Below, one piece after another: positions 54,674 to 63,903 of a stretch of 64,000 nucleotides of DNA (the stretch's first letter is position 1; every line of letters begins with the position of its first letter). The position numbers were made by a program, and so were the translations under genes. The notes under the pieces were generated by a model. The model ran no database searches and had not been told where the DNA came from. It saw only the letters and a list, made by a program, of their open reading frames with translations. Source of the DNA: Emticicia sp. 21SJ11W-3 (GTDB lineage: Bacteria > Bacteroidota > Bacteroidia > Cytophagales > Spirosomataceae); assembly GCF_024138715.1 (NCBI RefSeq), contig NZ_CP092074.1, positions 620,001 to 684,000 on the forward strand, in the 5' to 3' direction.

Positions 54674-55930
54674 ATGAAAAGAGTTCTTTTTTTATTAATG
54701 CTTGCTTCAGCATTTATTACCAGCTGCGACAAAGATGAAGTTACCAACGACCCTCAGACAGGCACCAAACCGGATGAGCTGAGCGTAACAGGAGAAGTGT
54801 CTGGTACATGGACTAAAAATTCGATAGTTACCGTAAAAGGCGACATCATGGTGCCTGCCGGTAAAAGCCTGATTATTCAGGAAGGAGTTACTGTAGTAAT
54901 GGATACAGTAGCTAAGCCGGAGTTTATTGTGCATGGTAATCTATACTCGGTTGGTACAAAAGAAAAACCTGTAAAGTTTACAGTTATAGAAGCCGCCAGA
55001 ACCGGCAAGTATAATTTCGGGCGTTTGTGGGGTGGTATTCTGGCCTCTAAAACCTGTGCAGAATTATTACTGGATAACACCATTTTAGAATATGGTGGCG
55101 CCACCACTACCGAAGCCTCCACTTCTGTAAAACAGGGTTTATATAAAGCAGCCAGCGGCGAGCGCGTTCCGGCCCTTTGGTTTTCTAATGTAAGTGGTAA
55201 ACTGGTGGTTCAAAACTCAACTATCCGCCATTTTGGCGAAGATGCCACCTATATTGAGGGCGGGAGCGTTATATTTGCTAATAACATTTTTCATACTACC
55301 GGCGAAAGTGGAGGAGATGCTATCAACCTTAAATCGGGCGTAAATGCAGATGTTGCTTACAATTTGGTTTATAACGCCAATACTAACGGTTTAAAGTTGT
55401 CAAACGTTGGCGAAAGAACGCCGCAGTTGTTTATTGTGGGCTACAATAATACGTTTGTAAACAATGGCTGGAGAAGACCTTCAGTAAAAGGCGGATCAAT
55501 ATGGGTAGAGGCAAGCGCCAATGTAGAGTTACATAACAACCTGCTGGTTAATTGCCGGTTCGGAATTAAAAGAGATACTAAAAAGCCTGAGGATAATCGT
55601 TCAGTATTTACAAATACCTATTATTACGGTTTCTATCAGGATGGCGTAAACCAGTTTCAGCCAAGTTCAGAAATCATTGCCGGTACCAGTGATGTAATCA
55701 GTAAAACGGCCGGAGACAATGACCCGAAATTTGTTAATTTTCCTGTAAGTACCGCAAAAGATAGTAATTTCGATTCCAACTGGGATTTCAGACTCCAAAC
55801 GGGTTCACCTGTATTGGGTAAAGGTATTACTAATTTCAAAAGAAATTTTGCTAATGGTTTAACGCTGAATGGCCAGTTGTACAAGTCGCCGGAGCCTTCA
55901 ACCTATTCAGGAGCGTTCAATGTAAAATAA
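54674..55930 (+). CDS. Beta-helix surface lipoprotein B
   Basis: 418 residues from the ATG at 54674, which gives the best lipoprotein signal (Cys18 in FITSC); an ATG at 54656 would add six residues. A right-handed parallel beta-helix follows: VKGDIMVPAGKSLIIQEGVTVV, PEFIVHGNLYSVGTKEKPVKF, and LWGGILASKTCAE. Shares the set GTIIIQ-G / KEPVKFT / WGGI with lipoprotein A. Twin partner of receptor B, 28 bp after it. Probably substrate capture. Confidence 0.75.
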   Translation: MKRVLFLLMLASAFITSCDKDEVTNDPQTGTKPDELSVTGEVSGTWTKNSIVTVKGDIMVPAGKSLIIQEGVTVVMDTVAKPEFIVHGNLYSVGTKEKPVKFTVIEAARTGKYNFGRLWGGILASKTCAELLLDNTILEYGGATTTEASTSVKQGLYKAASGERVPALWFSNVSGKLVVQNSTIRHFGEDATYIEGGSVIFANNIFHTTGESGGDAINLKSGVNADVAYNLVYNANTNGLKLSNVGERTPQLFIVGYNNTFVNNGWRRPSVKGGSIWVEASANVELHNNLLVNCRFGIKRDTKKPEDNRSVFTNTYYYGFYQDGVNQFQPSSEIIAGTSDVISKTAGDNDPKFVNFPVSTAKDSNFDSNWDFRLQTGSPVLGKGITNFKRNFANGLTLNGQLYKSPEPSTYSGAFNVK

Positions 55931-55944
55931 TATTTTTGATATGG

Positions 55945-55974
55945 CCCCAAGCCAGGTACAGATTTGGCTTGGGG
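55945..55974 (+). terminator. Hairpin inside the phytase operon
   Basis: CCCCAAGCCA pairs perfectly with TGGCTTGGGG, followed by TTTAAT. A weak terminator or attenuator that would lower phytase relative to the receptor genes. Confidence 0.65.
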
Positions 55975-55991
55975 TTTAATCTGTTCCCATT

Positions 55992-57077
55992 ATGAATATC
56001 CGTTTAGTGCCCTTTTTATGTCTGCTCGTATTTTCTTGTGTAAACAGGCAGCAGCCCGCTTCCATTCAAAATGTTTCGGCTGCTGAATCGGTTATTGCAC
56101 CAGTTTATGTAACCGATAGTGTGAGAAGAGACTCAGATGATCCTGCGGTTTGGATTAACCCGAAAGACCCCGGCAAAAGCCTGATTTTAGGAACAGACAA
56201 AGACCAGGATGGCGCCCTTTATGTTTTTGATTTACAAGGCAAAGTTCAGGAAGACAAAGTGGTGCGCGGGCTGAAAAGACCTAATAATGTGGATATTGAA
56301 TATGGGCTTGTTTTAAATGGCGTGGCCACCGACATTGCGGTAACTACCGAACGCTACACGCATAAACTCAGGATTTTTTCATTGCCTGATTTGAAACCCG
56401 TTGATAACGGGGGCATAGCTGTTTTTGAGAATGAAAATGAGGCGGGTTTCAGAGACCTGATGGGAATAGCTTTATATAAAAATAAAAAAGGCCAGATATA
56501 TGCCATTGTAGGCCGGAAAACCGGGCCAACAGCCGGAGGCTATTTAGGGCAATATTTGTTAAATGATGATGGCAACGGCCAGGTGAAAGCCACCCTTGTA
56601 AGAAAGTTTGGTTTATATAGCGGCAAAAAAGAAATAGAATCAATTATGGTTGATGATGAACTGGGCTATGTGTATTATTCAGACGAGGGAGTGGGGGTTA
56701 GGCAGTACTTTGCTGACCCTGAAAAGGGTAACAACCAGTTAAGCCTGTTTGCCACCACCGGATTTACGGAAGACCACGAGGGAATATCGCTGTATAGACT
56801 CTCTAAAACTACCGGGTATATTCTGGTTTCGGATCAGGGTGCAGATAAGTTCCATATTTTCAGTCGGGAAGGCACCAGAGAAAATCCATACGAGCACCGG
56901 TTGCTAAAAGTTGTAAAAGTGCAGGCCCACCAGAGTGACGGTTCTGAAACCATTGCCCTGCCGCTGAACAAAACCTTTCAAAAGGGTTTTTTTATAGCCA
57001 TGAGCGATGACAGAACTTTTCACCTTTACAAATGGGAAGACATAGCCGGGAAAGAACTGAAGACTATTAAGCCCTGA
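55992..57077 (+). CDS. Beta-propeller phytase, lipoprotein
   Basis: 361 residues. Lipoprotein signal ending VFSC (Cys16). The family start DSDDPAVWINPKDPGKSLIL, with GTDKDQDGALYVFDLQG, is the calcium-rich part of beta-propeller phytases. RPNNVDIEYG and later KEIESIMVDDELGYVYYSDE and the DHEGISLY blade follow. It removes phosphates from inositol hexakisphosphate, here anchored to the envelope. Third gene of the receptor-B operon. It ends 11 bp inside the convergent protein-glutaminase-like gene. Confidence 0.9.
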   Translation: MNIRLVPFLCLLVFSCVNRQQPASIQNVSAAESVIAPVYVTDSVRRDSDDPAVWINPKDPGKSLILGTDKDQDGALYVFDLQGKVQEDKVVRGLKRPNNVDIEYGLVLNGVATDIAVTTERYTHKLRIFSLPDLKPVDNGGIAVFENENEAGFRDLMGIALYKNKKGQIYAIVGRKTGPTAGGYLGQYLLNDDGNGQVKATLVRKFGLYSGKKEIESIMVDDELGYVYYSDEGVGVRQYFADPEKGNNQLSLFATTGFTEDHEGISLYRLSKTTGYILVSDQGADKFHIFSREGTRENPYEHRLLKVVKVQAHQSDGSETIALPLNKTFQKGFFIAMSDDRTFHLYKWEDIAGKELKTIKP

Positions 57078-57870
57078 TAATCTGTTTAATTGATTCAGAC
57101 CATTTTTCTACATTGTCTTCAAACACGCCTCTGTAATAATGAATTAAATCATGGTGTTTTTCCTGAAACTCCGGCGTCATTCTTTTGTTGGTGCTTTTGT
57201 CTCTGAACACACACTCAAAATTATTAATGCTGCCAATCAGAAACTTGTACTCGTTTATCAGTTTGGCATTGGCCTTTTTTTGAAGAGCCACCTGAATTAC
57301 CTCCTGATACATCAGCAGGGCGGTTTCGTTAGCGGCAAGGCCTTTTTCAAACCACCTGTTTTGCTGGCATAGGCCTTCTATGGGGTAGAAGTTGCCATTA
57401 AACAGGCTCTTGTCAGGCTTTAATGCCGAAGGGCTTGAATAAAACAAAAACTGGTCGGCTTCCGTAATCACACATTTATAGTTAGGGGTGTTCATATGCC
57501 CCAGCCATTCTTCGCGGCTCAGCGGTTTTGTTTCTGAAAAATTAAAGTCAAAAATCAGCTCCTGATCCTGCCACTCAATCATTGGGGCCACGTGGTAACC
57601 CCAACGTATATGGCCAAGCGGAGCCATGCCGTTAGGGTCCTGAATCCGGAAAACCTCACGCGAGTGTTCGGAGTATCGGCATGGTGCAAAAACCCATATT
57701 TTCTTGTGAGGAACAGCATGCTTTGCTAACAAAAGAGAACCCAAATGGGCATTGCAATGACAATTGCCCTGCAGGTATCGGTAGGACGGATACAGAAAAT
57801 GTTTAATTTCATTAAATATGCTTTGAATCTCAGACCCTGCAAAAGTTTTTATTTGAAGTGCAGTAAGCAT
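57067..57870 (-). CDS. Protein-glutaminase-like (Gln deamidase) protein
   Basis: 267 residues from the ATG at 57870. Candidate catalytic Cys37 or Cys39 (QGNCHCNAHLGSLLL), His93 (WGYHVAPMIEW) and Asp108 (LIFDFNFSE) match the Cys-His-Asp triad order of PF18626-like protein glutaminases. No signal peptide is seen, unlike the secreted enzymes, so a cytoplasmic or effector-like use is possible. Not linked to phosphorus use as far as can be seen. Confidence 0.65.
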   Translation of the reverse strand: MLTALQIKTFAGSEIQSIFNEIKHFLYPSYRYLQGNCHCNAHLGSLLLAKHAVPHKKIWVFAPCRYSEHSREVFRIQDPNGMAPLGHIRWGYHVAPMIEWQDQELIFDFNFSETKPLSREEWLGHMNTPNYKCVITEADQFLFYSSPSALKPDKSLFNGNFYPIEGLCQQNRWFEKGLAANETALLMYQEVIQVALQKKANAKLINEYKFLIGSINNFECVFRDKSTNKRMTPEFQEKHHDLIHYYRGVFEDNVEKWSESIKQIIRA

Positions 57871-58180
57871 TTTTGTGCATTGATTAGAACTCAAAACTAC
57901 AAGTATGCAGATAAATTAAGAAAGGTTGGTATGTTATGATTTGGTGAAGTAATTGTAAGGCTAAAGTTAAGAGCCGGGGCTTTACAAAAGCGTCTATGAC
58001 GCGGTCTTAATGGGGCATACTTTCAGGTTTAAGGGTTTATGCCCGCAGGCTGTATTTTACTTTACGTTGCTCTGGCCATTGTAATAATTGGTGCCGCAAA
58101 AAAAATCTTCTTGATAATTGTCATTTATTTCATAATTTTCTCCTAATTGTATTGCTGACTTTTTTTGCTTCCCTAACCGA
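57871..58180. other. Intergenic before the SusC promoter
   Basis: Two small inverted repeats: GCGTC/GACGC with a 3-nt loop (57990-58002), and GGGCATA/TATGCCC with an 18-nt loop (58013-58044). No gene seen. Confidence 0.4.
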
Positions 58181-58237
58181 CTTAACAATAGCTTAATTCA
58201 GACATAATATTCACAGAATGTTACAGGCGTACTTTTG
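58181..58237 (+). promoter_or_regulatory. PhoB-box-like array of four 11-bp-spaced heptamers and -7 element
   Basis: Heptamers start at 58181 (CTTAACA), 58192 (CTTAATT), 58203 (CATAATA) and 58214 (CAGAATG), each with a 4-bp gap. The last ends 9 bp before TACTTTTG (58230-58237). Number, period and distance are the same as in the array at 38627. It drives the SusC/SusD genes. Confidence 0.75.
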
Positions 58238-58315
58238 CAGCCTGAAAACCTGCTGACGAGTTATTATTTAAATCTAAACGATTAACATCTTTTTTAACGT
58301 CAAAAACAAAAGTAT

Positions 58316-61300
58316 ATGAAAAAACATCTCCTATTATGCATGGTGGTTCTTCTGAGCAGCCTGTTAATGAGTAGGGCAATTTATGCACAAACTATTGTAA
58401 GCGGGAAGGTATCCTCTGCCGTCGGCGAGGGACTCCCCGGAGTAAGCGTTATGTTAAAGGGTACTAAACAGGGTACCAATTCTGATGCAAACGGAAATTT
58501 CAGGATTACTGGTGTGGGTGCCAATTCAGTATTGGTTTTTTCGGCCATTGGTTACTTAACCGAAGAGCGCTCAGTAGGTAACCAGACTACTATTAATGTT
58601 ACATTGAATGAAGACACCAAAGCCCTTAACGAAGTAGTGGTTACAGCGCTTGGTATCAAAAAAGACATTCGTCGCATTGGGGTGGCTATTCAGTCTATTG
58701 ATGGTGCCGCCACTATTAAAGCACGCGAGCCAAACGCCATTAATGCACTAGCGGGTAAGGTTGCTGGTTTAACCATCGGTACTCAACCTGAGTTATTGCG
58801 CAAGCCAAATATCTCGCTTCGCGGTAATAGCGAAATCCTTTTTGTGGTTGACGGTGTACCTATCAACTCTGACACCTGGAACATCAGCCCTGATGATATT
58901 GAAACTTACTCGGTTCTGAAAGGAGCGTCTGCTTCGGCGCTTTATGGTTTCCGTGGTAAAAACGGTGCAATTCTCATTACCACCAAACGTGGTTCTAAAG
59001 ATAAACGCGGGTATTCGGTTGAACTGAACTCTTCAACCATGATTGACAACGGTTTCTATGCCATTCCGAAAGTACAGGATTTGTATGGCCCGGGAGACCA
59101 CGGCCGTTATGCATTTGTTGACGGTAAAGGTGGTGGATTAAACGACGGTGACTATGACGGTGGCTGGGGACCTAAATTTGAAGGCCAGCTGATACCGCAG
59201 TATGATAGCCCGGTTGACCCCAAAACAGGCATAAGACAGGGCACACCATGGGTTGCGCGTGGTAAAGACAACCTTGAGCGTTTCCTTCAGGCGGGTATTC
59301 TTTCAACTAATAACATAGCTGTTTCAGCTACTGGCGAGAAGTATAACCTGCGTTTCTCTGCTTCTCAGATTTCTCAAAGAGGCATTGTTCCTAACACCAA
59401 ACTGAATATTAGCAACTTCAATGTAAGTGCTGATTACAAATTCTCAAACCGCCTTTCTTTTACTTCAAATCTGCAATATAACAAGCAGTACACGCCAAAT
59501 ATTCCGGATGTAAACTACGGCCCCAACTCAATTATATATAACATGACCCTTTGGGCGGGTGCCGACTGGAATGTTGACGACATGCGCAACTACTGGCAAC
59601 CGGGTAAAGAAGGTATCCAGCAGATTTACGCAGAATACCAACGTTACAATAACCCGTATTTTATGAGTTATGAGTGGTTAAGAGGCCATTACAAAACCGA
59701 TATCATAGGCCAGGCTGCATTAACCTATAAATTTACAGACTACCTTGAGGCGACGTTCCGTTCGCAGGTTACCACCTGGAATCTGTTCCGCAACGAAAAA
59801 ATGCCGTACTCTGCCGGAGCTTATGGCCGTGACGAACGCCGTGGAGACTACCGCGAAGACCGTCGTAACCTGTTTGAAAACAATACCGACGTACTTATTA
59901 AATTTGATAAAGACCTGTTTAGTGGCCTTAATGCCAAAGTATGGGCGGGTGGTAATATCCGTACTTTTGAGTATGATTCTCAGTATGGGTCTACAGACTA
60001 CCTGAACGTACCAGGCTTGTATAACTTCAGCAACTCGGCCAATCCGGTTCGCACAGCCAACTTTGCTTCTGCCATGCGTGTAAATTCGGCTTATTATTCG
60101 GCTGACTTCACGTATAAGAATTTCCTGACTATCGGAACAACCGGCCGTGTTGATAAACTCTCAACACAACCAGCCGGTAACAATACATTCTTTTATCCTT
60201 CTGTTTCTGCCTCAACTGTTCTTTCAGACTACCTGAGTGTACCATCAGCTATTTCATTCCTGAAACTGCGTGCTTCATACGCCAACGTAAAAGATGGTTT
60301 AACACGTAGCACCATTGGTACAACCCCAAGTTTGGGCGACGGCAACCCGATAGGATATGGCGACCAGTATTACTCACCGTATGACGGCCCGGCTTATAGT
60401 AACTCGGCAGTTTATTCAACACCATTTGCCTATAACAACCAACCGGCTGCTTATTTTACAGGTACGCTGAACAACCCATCATTGAAACCAAGCTCTACTT
60501 CACAAACAGAACTTGGTCTTGATTTCAGAGTATTGCAGAACCGTATCGGTCTTGATGTAACCTACTTTATTTCTGACGAAGGCCCGAGAATCTTCTCATT
60601 GCCTATCTCTACTACTACCGGTTATTCGGCAGCTTTGGTGAATGGTATCAAAACGCAGAAAAGAGGATGGGAAATTGCTCTTACAGGCTCACCTCTTAAA
60701 AGTGCCGACGGCCTGAACTGGGACGTGCTTGTAAACTACTCAACTTATCAGGAAAAACTTACCGAAATATATCCGGGTGTTGAGAACCTGAACACCTTCT
60801 TTAAAGTAGGCGACCGTCTTGATAAATTCTATGGGTCGGCCTTTGTAAGAACTCCTACCGGGCAAATCATTAACGATGCTTCGGGTCGTCCAATTACAGC
60901 TCCGGTAGCGCAATTCCTGGGTTATATTAATCCTAAGTTTGTGTTTGGTATCAATAACAAATTCAGCTATAAAAACGTGAACGTGAGCTTCCAGTTCGAC
61001 GGTCGTATCGGCGGTGTTATTTCAAACTACATCCAACGCCAGACCTACCGTGGTGGTCGTCATATTGGTATAACAGAGGGTGCAATGGGTATAGCTCGTG
61101 AGCAGGACTACCTGGGCGTAAAAGCGTATGTAGGCGAAGGCGTGGTGCTTGCCAATAAACCGGCTGTGCCAATTAAATATGATGCCGACGGTAAAGTAAC
61201 CAATTACGAAGAACTGATATACAGAACCAATGACACCAAACAATTTGTGCAAGACTACGTGAGCCGTTACTATAATACCGACGAAGGTAACCTGATGAGC

Positions 61301-61525
61301 CGCTCTTTTGGTATGTTGCGTGAAGTGGTAATTGGTTATAATCTGCCTGAGAAATGGTTGGGGAAATCAATCAGAAATGCTTCGGTATCATTAGTAGGCA
61401 GAAACCTGCTTTACTTTGCCGAGAAAAAAGACATTGACCTTAACCAGTATATTACCAATGGCGGGTCTGGTCTTCAGACACCATCAACCAGAAGATACGG
61501 TATCAACCTGAACTTTACTTTCTAA
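58316..61525 (+). CDS. SusC/RagA-type TonB-linked outer-membrane transporter
   Basis: 1069 residues. Signal peptide to ~25 (SRAIYAQ), carboxypeptidase-regulatory domain (KVSSAVGEGLPGVSVMLKGT), the SusC plug (LNEVVVTALGIKKD, then VDGVPINSDTW and GASASALYGFRGKNGAILITT) and a large barrel ending RRYGINLNFTF. It pairs with the SusD-like lipoprotein downstream to import larger molecules. Next to phnZ and behind a PhoB-box-like array, so the likely substrate is a phosphonate-bearing compound (inference). Confidence 0.93.
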   Translation: MKKHLLLCMVVLLSSLLMSRAIYAQTIVSGKVSSAVGEGLPGVSVMLKGTKQGTNSDANGNFRITGVGANSVLVFSAIGYLTEERSVGNQTTINVTLNEDTKALNEVVVTALGIKKDIRRIGVAIQSIDGAATIKAREPNAINALAGKVAGLTIGTQPELLRKPNISLRGNSEILFVVDGVPINSDTWNISPDDIETYSVLKGASASALYGFRGKNGAILITTKRGSKDKRGYSVELNSSTMIDNGFYAIPKVQDLYGPGDHGRYAFVDGKGGGLNDGDYDGGWGPKFEGQLIPQYDSPVDPKTGIRQGTPWVARGKDNLERFLQAGILSTNNIAVSATGEKYNLRFSASQISQRGIVPNTKLNISNFNVSADYKFSNRLSFTSNLQYNKQYTPNIPDVNYGPNSIIYNMTLWAGADWNVDDMRNYWQPGKEGIQQIYAEYQRYNNPYFMSYEWLRGHYKTDIIGQAALTYKFTDYLEATFRSQVTTWNLFRNEKMPYSAGAYGRDERRGDYREDRRNLFENNTDVLIKFDKDLFSGLNAKVWAGGNIRTFEYDSQYGSTDYLNVPGLYNFSNSANPVRTANFASAMRVNSAYYSADFTYKNFLTIGTTGRVDKLSTQPAGNNTFFYPSVSASTVLSDYLSVPSAISFLKLRASYANVKDGLTRSTIGTTPSLGDGNPIGYGDQYYSPYDGPAYSNSAVYSTPFAYNNQPAAYFTGTLNNPSLKPSSTSQTELGLDFRVLQNRIGLDVTYFISDEGPRIFSLPISTTTGYSAALVNGIKTQKRGWEIALTGSPLKSADGLNWDVLVNYSTYQEKLTEIYPGVENLNTFFKVGDRLDKFYGSAFVRTPTGQIINDASGRPITAPVAQFLGYINPKFVFGINNKFSYKNVNVSFQFDGRIGGVISNYIQRQTYRGGRHIGITEGAMGIAREQDYLGVKAYVGEGVVLANKPAVPIKYDADGKVTNYEELIYRTNDTKQFVQDYVSRYYNTDEGNLMSRSFGMLREVVIGYNLPEKWLGKSIRNASVSLVGRNLLYFAEKKDIDLNQYITNGGSGLQTPSTRRYGINLNFTF

Positions 61526-61595
61526 GCATGGTATTAGCCGGCAGCTCATGTAGATGAGCCTTATTTCAATAACATCAAGATAAAAACATTTAACA

Positions 61596-63188
61596 ATGAA
61601 GATACATCAGTTATTCGCAGGAGTTTTCGCAGTTTTGGCTGTTACGCTGAGCAGTTGCGAAAAATCGTTTGAAGACCTTGAAAAAGACCCGAACCGCCCG
61701 GTTCATGTGCCTGCATCGCTTGTTTTACAGGGCGTTGAGGCTGATATGGCAGGTAATACCGGCCGCCCTTTCAGCGCCGAAATGCGCTGGAACCAGTTTT
61801 ACTGTTCTAACTACAACTACTACGCCAACAACGAGTACACCTGGACAGCCACTCCGAATCACTACAATACCCTTAAAAACGTAGTGAAAATGGAAGAAGA
61901 GGCCAAACGTGCCGGACTTGCAGACGTAAACGGATACTCGGCGCTTGGTAAATTCTTCAGAGCTTTCTTTATTGAAGAAATGACCAAACGTGTGGGTGAC
62001 CTTCCGGTTTCTGAAGCCTTGAAAGGTATTGATAATACCACCCCGAAATATGATACCCAAAAAGCGGTATATATTCAGATTCTTAACTGGCTTGACGAAG
62101 CCAATGCAAACCTGGCTACTCTGATTGCACAAGGACAAACCGTTCCTGGTGATTTTTACTTCGGCGGTGACCTGCGCAAATGGCAAAAAGCCGTGAACGC
62201 CTATAAACTGCGAGTGCTGGTTTCATTGAGCAAAAAAGAAACCGATGGCGACCTGAACATCAAGGCCCGCTTTGCAGAGATGATGGGCAACCCAAGCAAG
62301 TTTCCGTTGTTAGAGAGCTTATCAGATAACCTGGAGTTTAAATACAATCAGTTTAACAAGTATCCGTCAAACCCTGACAACTTTGGCTTTGATGCCACCC
62401 GTCAGAACATGGCAAAAACTTATGTTGGCTTGTTGTCTTCGTTGCGTGACCCACGCGTAATGGTAACCTGCGAACCGGCTGGCGCTGAACTGAAAGCAGG
62501 TAAATTGCCTTCAGACTACACTGCATTTGTAGGCGCAAGCTCGGCAGAAGACTTAACCGACATGAGCGACAAGGCCGGTAGAAACAATGGCGCTGGTTTT
62601 GCTCCGGGTTTGTATTCGTTCCAGAATCGTTACCGTTACTACCGTAATTATACGGCTGAAAACACTTTCATTGTAGGGTATCCTGAAATGTGCTTCAATA
62701 TTGCAGAGGCGTATCATCGCAGCTGGGCCAGCGGAGACGGCGAAGCTTGGTATAAAAAAGGTATTCAGTCGTCGCTTGATTTCTATGGTATTAAAGATGG
62801 CGCCAACACCATGACCTACTCAAAGACAGGTGGCAGAGAAACCGCCGACCTTGCTAATTATACCATTAACTTTAGCTTTGATACTTATTACAGCCAGGCT
62901 GCTGTAAAATACGCTGGTAAAAATGCTACCGGCTTAGAGCAGATTATCAGCCAGAAATATGCCGCTTTCTTTATGAACTCTGGAATGGAAGCATATTTTA
63001 ACTGGAGACGTACGGGTTTCCCTAAATTTGAAAGCGGTGTGGGTAACGGTAACTCCAACCGTATTGCGGTTCGTTGGCAGTATCCGATTTCTGAACGCAC
63101 TACCAACGCCAAAAACTATAATGATGCTATCAACAGCCAGTATGCAGGCAAAGATGATATCAACGATATAGTCTGGATTTTGAAATAA
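61596..63188 (+). CDS. SusD/RagB-type surface lipoprotein
   Basis: 530 residues, lipoprotein signal ending LSSC (Cys21). The family hallmarks EKDPNRP, MRWNQFYCSNYNYYANNEY, ALGKFFRAFFIEEMTKRVGDLP and the C-terminal ISQKYAAFFMNSGMEAYFNWRR fit the SusD-like (SusD_2/PF12771-like) group. It is the lid of the SusC transporter. A terminator-like hairpin separates it from phnZ. Confidence 0.92.
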   Translation: MKIHQLFAGVFAVLAVTLSSCEKSFEDLEKDPNRPVHVPASLVLQGVEADMAGNTGRPFSAEMRWNQFYCSNYNYYANNEYTWTATPNHYNTLKNVVKMEEEAKRAGLADVNGYSALGKFFRAFFIEEMTKRVGDLPVSEALKGIDNTTPKYDTQKAVYIQILNWLDEANANLATLIAQGQTVPGDFYFGGDLRKWQKAVNAYKLRVLVSLSKKETDGDLNIKARFAEMMGNPSKFPLLESLSDNLEFKYNQFNKYPSNPDNFGFDATRQNMAKTYVGLLSSLRDPRVMVTCEPAGAELKAGKLPSDYTAFVGASSAEDLTDMSDKAGRNNGAGFAPGLYSFQNRYRYYRNYTAENTFIVGYPEMCFNIAEAYHRSWASGDGEAWYKKGIQSSLDFYGIKDGANTMTYSKTGGRETADLANYTINFSFDTYYSQAAVKYAGKNATGLEQIISQKYAAFFMNSGMEAYFNWRRTGFPKFESGVGNGNSNRIAVRWQYPISERTTNAKNYNDAINSQYAGKDDINDIVWILK

Positions 63189-63212
63189 TATTGATTTGTG
63201 TAAATAAGGTTG

Positions 63213-63246
63213 AAAGTAGCAGAACATTGTTCTGCTACTTTTCTTT
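63213..63246 (+). terminator. Terminator between susD-like gene and phnZ
   Basis: AAAGTAGCAGAA pairs perfectly with TTCTGCTACTTT (12 bp, 5-nt loop) and is followed by T-rich sequence. Read-through would be needed for phnZ, or a promoter is hidden here. Confidence 0.8.
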
Positions 63247-63265
63247 CAATAATAAGGTAAGTGAT

Positions 63266-63838
63266 ATGAAAGACATCAGCAGTATAATTGATGAAATCAG
63301 AAACATCTTCCTGTCGCAGGGAGATGAAGAATATTATGGCGAGGCCATCAGTCAGTATGAACATGCCGCACAGGCGGCTATTCTTGCACAGGTATCAGGC
63401 TTTGATGATGAAGTGCAGATAGCCGCTTTTCTGCACGATATCGGGCATTTGCTTCCGGCAACATCAGAAGAAGAACTAATGGCCGTTTATGGGCGTAAAG
63501 ACCATGAAGGTGTAGCCGCCGACTGGCTGAGAGAACGTGGGTTCTCTGAAAAAATAGCCGTTCTGGTTGAAAACCACGTTAATGCCAAACGCTACTTATG
63601 CTATGCCAACCCGGCTTATTACAGTAACTTATCTGAGGCCAGCAGGCAAACACTTGAGTTTCAGGGTGGCAGAATGGAAAAAGAAGAGGCCGGGGCATTT
63701 GAGAAGAATCCTTATTTTGATGTAATCATACGCATGAGAAGATGGGACGAGGCCGCCAAGGTAGAAAACCTGCCGTTGCCAGACCTTGAGCATTTTCTGG
63801 CCATTTGTAAAAACTATTTAAGCGCTAAAGAAGTATAG
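63266..63838 (+). CDS. phnZ: PhnZ-like HD-domain di-iron oxygenase (phosphonate C-P cleavage)
   Basis: 190 residues from the ATG at 63266. PhnZ turns 2-amino-1-hydroxyethylphosphonate into glycine and phosphate with a mixed-valent di-iron site. Here YYGEAISQYEHAAQAA holds the substrate-side Tyr and Glu26 and His33; LHDIGH gives His57-Asp58 and His61; KDHEG gives His80; ENHVNAKRY gives His104; RRWDEA gives Asp161. All ligands and their spacing agree with the characterised PhnZ, differing by one at most. The 2-oxoglutarate partner PhnY is not in the window. The first ATG upstream (in-frame at 63191) has no family support. Confidence 0.85.
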   Translation: MKDISSIIDEIRNIFLSQGDEEYYGEAISQYEHAAQAAILAQVSGFDDEVQIAAFLHDIGHLLPATSEEELMAVYGRKDHEGVAADWLRERGFSEKIAVLVENHVNAKRYLCYANPAYYSNLSEASRQTLEFQGGRMEKEEAGAFEKNPYFDVIIRMRRWDEAAKVENLPLPDLEHFLAICKNYLSAKEV

Positions 63839-63845
63839 GTTTTGT

Positions 63846-63872
63846 ACAAGGTAAGAAACCTGCTTACCTTGT
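63846..63872 (+). terminator. Hairpin between phnZ and the next gene
   Basis: ACAAGGTAAG pairs with CTTACCTTGT (10 bp, 7-nt loop), followed by TTGC. Weak terminator or attenuator. Confidence 0.65.
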
Positions 63873-63903
63873 TTGCTATCTGTTATAAAAACATCTATCA
63901 ACT

